A stretch of DNA of 64,000 nt from Symbiodinium natans. Its lineage: Eukaryota; Sar; Dinophyceae; Suessiales; Symbiodiniaceae. The stretch covers positions 77,501 through 141,500 of the forward strand of contig CAJNDS010002024.1 of assembly GCA_905221605.1 (NCBI GenBank), read 5' to 3'. The translations under genes and the position numbers were made by a program. Below are positions 48,286 through 57,741 of this stretch, in pieces (the stretch's first letter is position 1; each line of letters starts with the position of its first letter). The notes under the pieces were generated by a model. It was not told where the DNA came from and did not search any database. It was given only the letters and a program-made list of their open reading frames with translations.

Positions 48286-48440
48286 AATATAATGCAGGGG
48301 CCTTAATCATTAGAATAGGGTTTTGGGGGATATGAAAGTCTAGTTGTACAGCGACACCCTAAACCCTAAACCCTAAACCCTAAACCCTGGACCATAAGGG
48401 AATATCCTTAGCAAGTATTCCGACCCCCATAGGAAACCCT
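48286..48440. mobile_element. Family F element with internal CCCTAAA array
   Basis: GCAGGGGCCTTAATCATTAG at the left, GCAAGTATTCCGACCCCCATA at the right, four to five CCCTAAA units inside. Other copies: 55388, 56210, 58600, 62380. Confidence 0.7.
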
Positions 48441-48686
48441 ATGTCATCTGGTCTAGTAAGGCCACGGCTGCGCTGTGCGGAATGTACCTCCGTCAGGGTT
48501 TAGGGTTTAGGGTTTAGGGCCAGCCAGACCACGAAATGAGATTCCGCCGTAGGGCAGAAGGCTGCAGGGCAGCAATTTTACAGGGTTTCGGGTTTATGAG
48601 GTTTGTAGGGTGTCCAGAGCTTAGAGGGCCAGGGTTTATAGGGTTTAGGGGCCGAAATGTTAAGCAAGCAAGTCAGGCAACCACAC

Positions 48687-48760
48687 CTCTGAGAGTCGAA
48701 GTGACAAACAAAAGAGATGTTGCCCCAGGCTCCCGTACAAAGCCGACGCCACAATCAAGC
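48687..48760 (-). CDS. Exon with hydrophobic segment
   Basis: Reads LIVASALYGSLGQHLFCLSL then RLSE between CTATAG|GC and GAG|GTGTGG. Probably a membrane or buried helix. Downstream exon of the gene at 49.3 kb. Confidence 0.5.
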
Positions 48761-48790
48761 CTATAGAGTTAAGAGATTAGGGTTTAGGGG

Positions 48791-48924
48791 TACTTGAAGG
48801 TTCTGGGTAGTAGCTACAAGTAGAGTTATAGGTGCCCTAAACAAGGTTCGGATAGACCCAGCTATAAGTATAGCTACCCTCATACTCGTAACCCCACTTC
48901 TAACTACCCATGAAGCTCCAAGTA
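48791..48924. mobile_element. Family B inverted-repeat element within an intron
   Basis: TACTTGAAGGTTCTGGGTAG and AACTACCCATGAAGCTCCAA as ends. Confidence 0.8.
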
Positions 48925-48929
48925 AGCTT

Positions 48930-49000
48930 GGTTGTTCAGCTTCTGCAGGTGTGTTTCCTGCCTGCCACCGGGATGTGCCACAAGGCCAGGAAGGTGTACA
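48930..49000 (-). CDS. Exon after an introner
   Basis: Starts CAAACAG|TG and reads YTFLALWHIPVAGRKHTCRS. The two leading bases complete a codon with the G left by the exon at 49114-49300. The donor is uncertain (CCG|GTGGCA or CAG|GCAGG). Confidence 0.5.
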
Positions 49001-49113
49001 CTGTTTGGAGGTTCATGGGTAGTCATGAATGGGGCTGTAAGTACCCTCAACTAGGGTTAGAAGTATAGCTACCCTTCTACTGATAACCCTACTTGCAACT
49101 ACCCATGAACCTC
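49001..49113 (-). mobile_element. Family B element that is exactly an intron (introner)
   Basis: The 113-bp GT-AG intron is the element itself. The donor GGAG|GTTCATGGGTAGTCA at one end and the acceptor ACCTCCAAACAG at the other are its terminal inverted repeats. Splicing keeps the frame between flanking protein-like exons. Confidence 0.75.
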
Positions 49114-49300
49114 CAGCTAGGAAGCCTCGCCGAAGCCCAAACGCATTCCGCACAAACTCCTGAAACCGTGAAACCCGATTCCTTTGGCTCAGCCTACAGC
49201 TAGGTGATGCCAAAACGGAGTTCCATCCAACAGCTGCCCAAGCCCCCCACGCATGATGTGCACCCACGCAGCGACAGCGTGCGACACCACCGGGGCGGGC
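49114..49300 (-). CDS. Exon, Arg/Trp-rich, unidentified
   Basis: Sixty-two codons including VARCRCVGAHHAWGAWAAVG and RVSRFQEFVRNAFGLRRGFL, from TGCCAG|G to the GT supplied by the family B element. Ends in phase 1. Confidence 0.55.
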
Positions 49301-49348
49301 CTGGCAAGTGAACACTGTCACGACAGGAACTTTGGGAGGTCCAGGGAG

Positions 49349-49801
49349 CTAGGCGCAGCAGGCTAGGTTGGGTTGCTTTTCACAACTTGAAAGTTGCTGC
49401 AGCCCTGACTGATCCCTTTGACTGATATCCCCCCTGCCCTCCCGAAACGCAACTTTTGCACAATCCCATGTGCATGCCTCCATGCCACAGCGGAAGCAGA
49501 ACATGGACCTGGACCATGCCAAGTGCAGACTTCGCTTTGCCAGTTCAGGGGGGTTTAGGGGTTTCGCCGGGTGGAGGGTTTGGGGCTTGGGGTTGCATGA
49601 AGAAGTTCTGCCGCTAACCTTCTGGCAACTAGCAAGCTGCCGCAAGCATGGGGGAAGACTCTCTTTGAGACGCGCCGAGCCCTGCTGCATCGTGCCTTCA
49701 CACTGATTTACTACGTGATACAGCGCACTGCTGTACTTGCGGCAGAGGGACAGGGACACTCTGCCATCTGTTGCCGAGCTCCAGCACACAAACAAGACCA
49801 C
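49349..49801 (-). CDS. Cys-rich ORF, probably exon-intron-exon
   Basis: Open for 150 codons. The right part reads GRVSLSLCRKYSSALYHVVN. The left part reads KRSLHLAWSRSMFCFRCGME then ACTWDCAKVAFREG and ends in a stop at 49349. The middle (49545-49600) looks like a decayed repeat intron. Cys spacing FRCGMEACTWDC could bind zinc but matches no family I can name. Confidence 0.4.
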   Translation of the reverse strand: MVLFVCWSSATDGRVSLSLCRKYSSALYHVVNQCEGTMQQGSARLKESLPPCLRQLASCQKVSGRTSSCNPKPQTLHPAKPLNPPELAKRSLHLAWSRSMFCFRCGMEACTWDCAKVAFREGRGDISQRDQSGLQQLSSCEKQPNLACCA

Positions 49802-49938
49802 ACAAGCTGGCTACATCTGGCTACCGTCGCAGGACGCGCATTGAGCCGGTGGCCCACATCGGCAGGTCATCTTGTCACATCCGGTCAGCAAGCCATCGGC
49901 CTGGAAGAAAGGGATCAGGTCAGGTGGAAAAGGGACAA

Positions 49939-50022
49939 GGGGTAATCATCGGTCATAACCTTGTTTGGGGTGCTTATAAACCTACTTCTACCTACTCATG
50001 AACCTTCCAGTCTTCAAGTAGG
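49939..50022. mobile_element. Family B right half
   Basis: TACCTACTCATGAACCTTCC at the right with internal CATAACCTTGTTTGGGGTGC; no left end. Confidence 0.5.
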
Positions 50023-50367
50023 TGTGGGACAAAGTCACTCGGCGGCCTGCTTCTGAATGAATATCAGGCATCTCGGGCACTGTCGGATGCCAAGCCGCTT
50101 CAGCTCCTGTCGACCGGCTTGTAATCGACATGTCTCGGCTTAGGTCTGTGCCACATGGCAATTTGGCACTCCTTCTCCTTCTGCCGCTTCACCGGTCAGC
50201 TCCCTCTCCTAAACCCTAAACCCTAAACCCCGAACCCTAACCTCCTTCCCATGATCTCCCGCAAGCTCGGCTCCTCTACCCCTCTCGGCGAGAGCAGACG
50301 TTCAGAGCAGGTCCTGGCCAAAGAGACGGGGTTTCTTCTGCATGATCTGTATGGGGTCTAGGGCTTA

Positions 50368-50467
50368 GGGGATGTTCCCCCCTTATACTAACAGTCCTTA
50401 AATAGGGATTATAGTACTCCCTTTTATAACCCCTATTGAGGGCTGTTCGTACAAGGGGCAACATCCC
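50368..50467. mobile_element. Family A inverted-repeat element
   Basis: GGGGATGTTCCCCCCTTATA and TACAAGGGGCAACATCCC as ends, 100 bp. A single-codon-scale exon candidate (IMQKKPRLFGQ) lies just left at about 50300-50345. Confidence 0.9.
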
Positions 50468-50584
50468 AACCCTAAACCCTAGTTCAGGGGGTCCGCCTTA
50501 TCCTGCTGACCCTAAACCCTAAACCCTAAACCCTAAACCCTAAACCCTAAACCCTAGTTCAGGGGGTCCCCTGTCCTGGCTTGC

Positions 50585-50658
50585 AGCTCGTCCTTCAGAC
50601 GCTGTGCAGCCGCGATCTTCGCAGCAGCCGCGCCGTCGAGCAGGGGCGACAAGTCCTG
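50585..50658 (-). CDS. Exon, coiled-coil
   Basis: Reads QDLSPLLDGAAAAKIAAAQR then LKDEL between CTCCAAG|C and a GC donor GAGCT|GCAAGC. Flanked by CCCTAAA (left) and TTTAGGG (right). Confidence 0.55.
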
Positions 50659-50711
50659 CTTGGAGGCTTCGGGGCCTTAGGGTTTAGGGCTTAGGGTTTA
50701 GGGTTTAGGGC

Positions 50712-50833
50712 TACTTGGAGGTTCATGGGTAGTTATAAGTGGGGATGTAAGTAGGGTAACTATACTTTGTACCTTATTTAGGGCACTTATAATTAATTAA
50801 CCCTACTTCTAGCTACCCCTGAACCTCCAAGTA
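50712..50833. mobile_element. Family B inverted-repeat element
   Basis: CTACTTGGAGGTTCATGGGT and AGCTACCCCTGAACCTCCAA as ends, 122 bp; near-consensus. Confidence 0.9.
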
Positions 50834-50919
50834 TAGCGGGATGTGTCAAGTGGGGCAGTTGTACCCCAAAATAAGGTAGACATGACCCCACTTGTTTTGG
50901 AGGTTTCGTGGGGGCTTTC

Positions 50920-50995
50920 CCGAAACCCATATACAGCTTGCACCCTCATCAACCCTTCCCAAACGATGTTTTGACGCTCAAAGGCTCCAGGTTGT
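50920..50995 (-). CDS. Exon, unidentified
   Basis: Reads PGAFERQNIVWEGLMRVQAV then YGFR without a stop. Splice sites not resolved. Confidence 0.4.
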
Positions 50996-51071
50996 TCAGG
51001 GTTTTTGGGGTTCTTGTTTCAGGTTTAGGGAAAGTGTGTAGGGTTTAGGGTTTAGGGTTTCGGGTTTAGGG

Positions 51072-51125
51072 TGCTACCTCAGCAGACGTGGACGGATATG
51101 AGCGATCTAGGAGGAAGAGCCCTCG
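51072..51125 (-). CDS. Small exon
   Basis: Reads VRGLFLLDRSYPSTSAE between CAAAG|GG and GAG|GTAGCA. Confidence 0.4.
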
Positions 51126-51317
51126 GACCCCTTTGCGGGGGTGGCACTTACTTGAAGGTTCATGGGTAGATTTCAGTAGGTCATAGCCAGCTATAATTTG
51201 TGTTTACCCCAGGGTCCACTTATAATGTGGTTTATACTTGGGCCTTAAAGGTACCTAATGGGAACCCCTTTAAAGGCCCAAGCACATACTACATAGGTAC
51301 CTCTACGTAGTATAGCC

Positions 51318-51405
51318 CTTAACACGAAACCCGAAACTTCATATAGGTACATGGACCCGCACTTAACACGAAACCCGAAACTTCATATAGGTACATGGAC
51401 CCGCA
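51318..51405. repeat. Exact 44-bp tandem duplication
   Basis: CTTAACACGAAACCCGAAAC...GGTACATGGACCCGCA occurs twice back to back (51318-51361 and 51362-51405). The unit holds the family L motif. Confidence 0.9.
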
Positions 51406-51555
51406 GGGGACTCAGAACTCCACTTACAACTAAACCCTAAACCCTAAACCCCAAACCCCGAACCCTAAAGTTTTGTGGGACTCTGCGCAACCTCACCTCC
51501 TCCCAAATGCTACCGCAGGCAGGCACCGGACACCTGCCAGAGTACCGAACTGAGG

Positions 51556-51648
51556 GCTTCCGAAATTAGGGGGTACCTTATTGGGGTCCTTATTATAAGG
51601 GAATCCTACTATTCGGGGGTCTGTTCCCCTATTTTCGTAAACTCCCAA
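51556..51648. mobile_element. Family D inverted-repeat element
   Basis: GGGCTTCCGAAATTAGGGGG and CTATTTTCGTAAACTCCC as ends. Confidence 0.85.
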
Positions 51649-51884
51649 ATTTGTTTCAGAGGTCAGGTGTAGATGCGCTATGGGAGGCTCCTGCACTACG
51701 TTCGCCGCCCTCTGCAGCACGACGCCCAACAACGCCCTGATGCAACCCCAAACCCTAACTCCCTCAATGTACCTTTATTGAACCCAGACTCGGATAAGCT
51801 TGCCGCATGTACCCCTTTTTTCCATTCCTGAATGTACCCCTAAACCCATTTTATTTGACTTCAAACATCCCCACCCTCTCTTGG

Positions 51885-52140
51885 TAGAGATACTCTGGGG
51901 TTAGGCCCTCCAGGGACACTCTGGGGCTGGGCACTCCAGGGAGACTCTGGGGGGAGACTCCCGAATTGGGCACTCCGGAAACACTCGTCGGGCACTCTAG
52001 GGAGTTGGGCTGGGCACTCCGACGACACTCTGGGGTTGGGCACTCCAAGGGAGACTCTCGGCTTGGGTTGGGCACTCCAGGGACACTCTAGAGTTGGGCA
52101 TCTCAGGGACACTTTGGGCTTGGGCACTCCAGGGATGACC
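51885..52140. repeat. Minisatellite of TTGGGCACTCCAGGGACACTC units
   Basis: About ten units, each containing GGGCACTC and GACTCTGGGG or GACACTCTGG, length 20-33 bp. The minus frame encodes repeats like SLECPTP and PGVPNPRVS, which may be fortuitous. Confidence 0.85.
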
Positions 52141-52377
52141 CAGGAGTAGACCGGGCAAGGAGAAGAGTTGAGTTTAAAATCTAACAACCCCACACCGAGA
52201 GTGGGCAACAAATCCTTAAACATCCCTAAACCCTAAACCCTAATCCCTAAACCCTAAACCCTAAAAACTCTACAAAACCCTGAAAATAACCTTAAAACCC
52301 TAAAAACAACCTTAAAACCCTGAAAATACAGTAACCAAAAGACCCTGCTCTAACATCTCTTCCCTTCCCCCCAGGGC

Positions 52378-52427
52378 CTGATGGGCAACGAGCCAGCCTC
52401 CGCCGCAGCGATGGCCCAACTCTGAGC
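52378..52427 (-). CDS. Exon, Ala-rich
   Basis: Reads AQSWAIAAAEAGSLPI between AAGTAAG|G and a GC donor ATCAG|GCCCTG. A downstream exon of the RING-containing gene is possible. Confidence 0.45.
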
Positions 52428-52764
52428 CTTACTTGAAAGGACTCAAGGGTTTAGGGTTTAGGGTTTAGGGTTTAAGGTTCTTTGTTGGCACCGCATAGCT
52501 GGACGGACCACTCCCGTTAAGGGTTTAGGGTTTAGGGCTTCTTGGAGGTTCATGGGTAGTTATAAGTGGGTTAGAACATACTATAAACCCGATAAACCCT
52601 ATAAGCCCTATAAACCCTATGAACCCTATAAACCCTATCTCTACTGGAGCTGCTGCTTCATCGACCATCTCGGAGTTGAATCAGTGCCTGTAACCCCTTA
52701 CAGTAAACTCCGAAAAGCTGGAACATCCTTATCCCCATACCCCTATAACATAGGCGACGGTTTA

Positions 52765-52845
52765 GGGTTCAAGGTTTCCTTTGCCCCACCGGTGGATCCG
52801 GGCAAAAGCCTCAACAGTTGTACGTCCCTGCTGCGTGCGGCATAG
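52765..52845 (-). CDS. Possible exon
   Basis: Reads RSRDVQLLRLLPGSTGGAKE without a stop; a second frame (AFARIHRWGKGNL) is also open. Confidence 0.35.
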
Positions 52846-52962
52846 GGTAGACTACGGCCCCAAACCTCGGTTTAGGGTTTCGGGTTTAGGCCCTTGCTCT
52901 CTCTCACTCACCCTAATCTCTCACCCCAAGACCCTCTATCAGCAGGCCCCTAAACCCTAAAC

Positions 52963-53353
52963 CCCATGAGCTAGGAGTCCCGGCGCAGGCAAGGTGAAAC
53001 TTGGCCTTGCACCCGGAGCATCGGAAAGCGCCTGAGAACATCGGTCCCACTCTTAATGCGGAAATGAGTACGACCCTGTTAATTTGAGCCTAGGGATTAT
53101 GGTTGCCTATAAGAGGTGGGCTATACGGCGTACTTCACTCAATCTAAACATGTACCTTACTTGCGAATTAGTAAGCATCTGTGCGCAGCGACTGCCGGAA
53201 GAGAACCTGACCCTAAACCCTAAACCCTAAACCCTAAACCCTGAACCCTGAACCCGAAACCCTAAACCCTCCATGGCGCCATCGCCCGCAGCCGGCAGCT
53301 CGTCCAGGCAAATGGGGCAACAGCCTCCTCCGCCCAGAATTCGGGCATGGTGA
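52963..53353 (-). CDS. RING-type zinc-finger gene, two exons seen
   Basis: Exon 53268-53353 reads GGGCCPICLDELPAAGDGAM then E and ends G|GTTTAGGG. Exon 52963-53031 starts CTCAG|GC and reads AFRCSGCKAKFHLACAGTPS then SW, again ending at G|GTTTAGGG. The split codon fits exactly. Joined, they give CPIC...CSGC-x4-H-x2-C, the first six ligands of a RING domain, with the CxxCKxxFHxxC form seen in Listerin-type and FANCL-type RINGs. The last ligand pair (expected CPLC) must lie in a further exon and was not found. RING proteins usually act as E3 ubiquitin ligases. The intron between (53032-53267) is largely TTTAGGG repeat on the coding strand. Confidence 0.7.
53214..53267 (-). repeat. CCCTAAA array forming the donor side of the RING intron
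   Basis: About seven units (CCCTAAA, CCCTGAA, CCCGAAA). In gene sense the first unit provides the GT donor. Confidence 0.9.
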
Positions 53354-53394
53354 CTTGACCCCGAGGGTCCGTGTTCCTGTATAGTGATCATATA

Positions 53395-53540
53395 TGCTAC
53401 AACATATATATATACACACATATATATAGATGTATATGTATATATGTATAGATATGGAATATATAGGAGCCCGAAACATACTGCATAAAAAAAACCTTTT
53501 TAAGGCCCAAGTATACCCGATATGGGTACATGGACCCTTT
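53395..53540. mobile_element. Family L element with (TA)n core
   Basis: ACATATATATATACACACAT core; TTTTTAAGGCCCAAGTATAC and GGTACATGGACCCTTTG at the right. Confidence 0.5.
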
Positions 53541-53663
53541 GGGTGACCTAGTAAGGTCAAGTCATTTGTGGGGTAACCGGGTATGCCAGCGCTTTTGCAC
53601 CTGCCCTGGTCCCCGCTGTGTTCTTGCGTCCCCAGTGCTGGCATCTATCTAACTCTGCCCGCT

Positions 53664-53771
53664 GAAGGTTCATGAGCATTTTTGTGTAAAGTAACTGTAC
53701 TACAAGACTTTGCGACACAAGGCTAGTGGTGAGTACGACCCTGCTCACAACTACCGGTGAGTCTTCAAGTA
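53664..53771. mobile_element. Family B element, diverged
   Basis: TGAAGGTTCATGAGCATTTT and CTACCGGTGAGTCTTCAAGT as ends. Confidence 0.6.
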
Positions 53772-53830
53772 TGGAAGGTTGTAGCGTTGACACACACACA
53801 CACACACACACGTTCCTGCATCTTCACTCC

Positions 53831-54022
53831 TCATGAAGCTCCGACAACAAAATAGATAGATAGCTTGTCATAGCTTGGTACCATTCCTTTGGATAGGTGG
53901 ACCTGTGCGTGGAACAGCAACTCTGCATGCAACACAGCTCGGGTGAGACCCATCAAGCAGACACCAAACCGCTTTGGCCCTGCTCCTTCCGACATCGCGG
54001 GCCCCAGGGGAGGCACAGACAC
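53831..54022 (-). CDS. Possible exon
   Basis: Reads SEGAGPKRFGVCLMGLTRAV then LHAELLFHAQVHLSKG. No domain recognised. Confidence 0.35.
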   Translation of the reverse strand: MSVPPLGPAMSEGAGPKRFGVCLMGLTRAVLHAELLFHAQVHLSKGMVPSYDKLSIYFVVGAS

Positions 54023-54982
54023 ACGCCGGAGCTCACATCTTGCTGGAGTGGCTCTAGTATGACAGGCTCTGGTCAGCGTTGGCTTCTGATGTGACTTTCA
54101 TGATGATTGTGAGGGTGGGGGCGGGGTAGAGCGAGAAGCTCCGACTCAACCTTGCACTCAAACTAATGGGAGTCGTCGCAGAGGTTGGGTTGAACTTCCG
54201 ATCCTGTGTAGAGGCTGTGTAGAAGACATGCGCGACTGCAGGTTGCAATCGGCTGCTCGCTATCGAAATAATGCATGAAGAGGCCAACCTTCAATCGCAA
54301 ACAGCAAAGTTGGTACTCGGAGCTTGAAAAGGAACTGCAAGGTTTTCATGGGCTGCAGCAACCCGTACAAAACTCAACTCAATCCAATCCGGCCCACTTA
54401 AGGTTCAGGAACAGGGCTGAGGGGCTAGGGTTCCTACATGGCTAAGCCCTCTCTCCCTAAAACCCTCCAGACTTTATAAACCCTCATAGTAAGGACCTCG
54501 TAAGGCACCAACTTCCCCTCATTCCCCAACTACAGCAAGCAGGAAGCTGGGGTTTAGGGTTGAAGGTTTAGGAAGCCCCTTCCAAAAGCAGCGGTTCTTT
54601 CTTCACAGAGGCATGTCAGATGATGCTGTCTTCATCCTCGACGTGGCGCCTTCTCACATGGGCCTGCAGGCAACGCCCTCAGCATTTAAGAAAGGAGGTC
54701 AAGTGACAAGACTTTGGCAGAATTGCTCATGCCATCTGCCCAAGAAGGGGCTCTGCTAGGACGACATCTCCTGGCTGCACTTAGGAGGGTAGCTATAAAT
54801 TAAATTTCTAGCTGCCTTATTAAGAAGCCCAATAAGCCCAAAAAAGGCTAAAGATGTAAAGTTACAGTAAAGCACCACAAAGATCTCCTTGGCTTCCTGC
54901 CAGACCACAGCACTGTCGCATTTCACCGGTGCGCAAGCGAAATGGCCCCTCGATCGCAGCGGCCGAAGTGCCCCCCAATCCC

Positions 54983-55108
54983 CGTACTTATAAGGTGCAT
55001 GGGTAGTTATAAGTAGGGTTAGAAGTACCCTAAATCGGGTATAACCGGCTATCAGTATAAGTTACCCTATTTATAACCACATATTTACCTATCCAATGAA
55101 CCTCCAAG
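54983..55108. mobile_element. Family B inverted-repeat element
   Basis: GTACTTATAAGGTGCATGGG and CTATCCAATGAACCTCCAAG as ends. Confidence 0.75.
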
Positions 55109-55171
55109 AAAAGCCCCAGCAGTCCCAGAGTCAAGATGGCCCGTGGTTCTAGATCGGCCCTGAAACCGCAA

Positions 55172-55320
55172 TTGGAGGTTCATGGGTAGTTCTAAGTAGG
55201 TTTTATAGGTTTAGGGTTTAGGGTTTAGGGTTAAAGTAAGGTGCTGGGGTTAATAGGGTTTAGGGTTTAGGGTCTAGGATTTAGGGTTCCTGGCCTTATA
55301 AGTACGGTTACCCTACTTAA
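55172..55320. mobile_element. Family B left end with two internal TTTAGGG blocks
   Basis: ATTGGAGGTTCATGGGTAGT followed by TTTAGGG runs at 55214-55232 and 55256-55290; the right terminal repeat is missing. Confidence 0.65.
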
Positions 55321-55334
55321 GAACCCTGCGCCTT

Positions 55335-55382
55335 GATCTGCTGCGCCGACTCACGGCGACGGAAGGCGCAGGAGACGAGTTC
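55335..55382 (-). CDS. Exon, helical
   Basis: Reads ELVSCAFRRRESAQQIKAQ after CCAAG|G. Confidence 0.45.
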
Positions 55383-55387
55383 CTTGG

Positions 55388-55525
55388 ATGTAATATAGGG
55401 GCCTTAATACTTAGCATAGTTTTTTTTTTTTTTTTTGGGGGGGGGGGTTATTGTAGTATACCTATAAAGGGACCCTGAGAAATTAATTGCTATTCGGAAT
55501 TATTCGACCCCTATACTAGGCGAGC
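55388..55525. mobile_element. Family F inverted-repeat element
   Basis: TATAGGGGCCTTAATACTTA and GGAATTATTCGACCCCTATA as ends; T and G runs in the loop. Confidence 0.75.
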
Positions 55526-55759
55526 GAACAGAACTCGAAACTTGCAGCGGCATCTCCTGGTCGATTCCGATGTTCTTCTGCTTAACTGAGTGGTTATGCC
55601 AACGTTGATCCGTGCATTAACTCTTTATCCGCTGCGCCACGCTTGCCAGAATAGTAGGGGGGGGGGGGGCAGGTATAGGGGTTTAGGGTTGAGGAGCTTA
55701 GGAGTTTAGGAGTTTCGGAGTTTGGGGTTTAGGGTTTAGGGTCGAACTTGAGCTGCAGG

Positions 55760-55850
55760 ATGCTCCAGCCGAAGTTTTCTGGATGGCCTGGTACCGACAA
55801 AAGACATTGACATGCTCAATGAATTGAGTGGCGGGCTGGAAACCTGGACA
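55760..55850 (-). CDS. Exon, unidentified
   Basis: Reads FQPATQFIEHVNVFCRYQAI then QKTSAGASC after TCCAG|GT. Two other frames are partly open but less protein-like. Confidence 0.45.
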
Positions 55851-56209
55851 AGTATTCCTGCCCAGGCTAGGGCGATACGCAATACAGGCGCAAGCCTAAA
55901 CCCTAAACCCGAAACCCTATAAACCCTAAACCCTCAACCCAAAACCCTAAACCCTAAGCTGCAAAACCCAGATCCGGAAGCGGAACTAGGGGGCAACGGC
56001 GATGCTGCCACCCCTTGGGCGTGGACTCCCCATGTCGTGGAGCAAAGCTCATGCGCTTGTGAGGGTTTAGGGTTTAGGGATGGTCTAGGGCCTAGGGTTT
56101 AGGGTTTAGGGTTCAGGGCTTGTGAGCTTGCAGGGCTACGGGTGTGGGGGTTCAGGTCTCGGTGAATCACTGACCGGAGCCCCTGAAAGGCAATATGAAG
56201 GTTAAACAA

Positions 56210-56308
56210 ATTACTAATAAAAATCCCTTCTAATCCCTTTATGACTATACTACAAACCCCCCCCCCCAGAAAAAAACCCTACTATAATTATTCAGGCCCC
56301 TATAGTCC
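56210..56308. mobile_element. Family F element, inverted copy
   Basis: CTACTATAATTATTCAGGCCCC at the right with a C run in the loop. Confidence 0.6.
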
Positions 56309-56371
56309 TAAACCCTAAACCCTAAACCCTAAACCCTACTCTGACTCTACTTATTCAGGCCCTATATGAGG

Positions 56372-56441
56372 CCAAACAAGACCACTTCGGCTGCCGGGCC
56401 GCGTCCACTTCCACAGCCATGGCCGTCTCATCCTTTTGATC
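56372..56441 (-). CDS. Exon, unidentified
   Basis: Reads DQKDETAMAVEVDAARQPKW then SCLA after CCTCAG|G; donor TG|GTCTTG possible earlier. Confidence 0.45.
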
Positions 56442-56792
56442 CTGAGGTCGGAAAGCTTAGGGGCTGAGTACCCTAGCCCTAAACCCTAAACCCTAAACCC
56501 CAAACCCTGAAACCCTGAAACCCTACAAGCCCTAAACCCTCCTTGCCTCTCAGGGCTTTGACTTACTTCTCCCATAACCAAGGAAAAGAAAGGTCTTTAA
56601 TACTCCGACTAAAATAAGGAACCCAAAAAGTTTAAAGCTCGACTGTTGGCCAAGTAAGTTGAGGTCTCAATCTACGGTGGCCCTGATTCTTCCAGTCCTA
56701 CCGCTCACCTTGGAGCAAACCGGGCCGTGGCGTAGCTTAGGCTGAAAGGCTTTAGGGCTTCAGGCGCGCGAGGCTGCAAGTTTTTGCTTTAC

Positions 56793-56847
56793 CCTCGACC
56801 TCGCGCGGACGCGCGATGTCTTTTTGCGCCGGGAACCCAATGGGTAT
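56793..56847 (-). CDS. Small exon
   Basis: Reads IPIGFPAQKDIARPREVE between CGGCAG|A and GAGG|GTAAAG (canonical-like donor). Confidence 0.5.
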
Positions 56848-57002
56848 CTGCCGACCACACCCCACCGCAAGGAAGGAAAAGGATTTGTTTTTCGCGGGCC
56901 CCTAAACCCTAAACCCTAAACCGACTCACCGGCCCCATGACCCAATACGAGGCAGCAAGCAGCTAGCACGTCTAGGAGATCCCAGGATGGCCATTAAAAC
57001 CC

Positions 57003-57060
57003 CTCGTTTGGGTTTAGGGTTATAAGGGTTTAGGGTTTAGGGTTTAGGGTTTAGGGTTCA
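57003..57060 (+). repeat. TTTAGGG array
   Basis: About seven units. Confidence 0.9.
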
Positions 57061-57123
57061 TTCCTCAACAGGACCCTCTTACGCCCAAGAAGGGAAAAGA
57101 TCCAATGTCCCAAGGGCCTACCC

Positions 57124-57246
57124 CTACTATGTGCTTAAGAACTTAAGAACCCCAAAAGCCGAAAATCCCTATATTACCCTTGTAATGAAAAATCTTGTTC
57201 ATTTTTTTCGGGGGGGGGGGGGGGGGGTTCTTAAGCAATTAGTAGT
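57124..57246. mobile_element. Family C inverted-repeat element with G-run loop
   Basis: CTACTATGTGCTTAAGAACT and GGTTCTTAAGCAATTAGTAG as ends; about 20 G residues beside the right arm. Confidence 0.8.
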
Positions 57247-57489
57247 ATTCTTAATCTGCTCATTGTGCACCAGAACTTCAGGCCTTCTTCCACAGAAGCA
57301 CACCCCTGGGGTTCTTAAGCAACTACTGGTACCGAGGATCTATAATAAACTCCAGAAAGTTGGAGCATCATTATCCTAATACCCTTAAGGTAAAGTATAG
57401 GGAATCCCCTAAACCCTAAACCCTAAACCCTAAACCCCAACCCCCAAACCCACCTTCCAACTTTCTGAAGTTCACTACATCATCGAAGC

Positions 57490-57555
57490 ACAGGCCGCCA
57501 AGCGTCTTTCTTCCAGCCGTGCGGACGAATCACATCGGAGCCCACATCCTGAGGG
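57490..57555 (-). CDS. Small exon
   Basis: Reads DVGSDVIRPHGWKKDAWRPV after CCTCAG|G. Confidence 0.4.
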
Positions 57556-57575
57556 TTTAGGGTTTAGGGTTTGAG

Positions 57576-57690
57576 CAAACACTCCCAAAAGTGCCCTGGG
57601 CTCCTCACATGAGGCAGGGTTTGTATCGCAAGCATCCCCACATGGACACGTGATCTGTCCTTTTGCAGGGAGCCGTGCATGCACTCAGCA
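57576..57690 (-). CDS. Exon, unidentified
   Basis: One frame reads AECMHGSLQKDRSRVHVGML then AIQTLPHVRSPGHFWECLL. A second open frame reads GQITCPCGDACDTNPASCEE. The first looks more like folded protein. Confidence 0.4.
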
Positions 57691-57741
57691 AAAACTACAG
57701 GGTTTAGGGTTTAGGGTTTAGGGTTTAGGGTTTAGGGACAA

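Noticed and set aside
55551-55650. tRNA gene: GGCGCAGCGG on the minus strand and GGTCGATTCC on the plus strand
   Set aside because: The A-box-like and B-box-like motifs are on opposite strands and no cloverleaf can be drawn.
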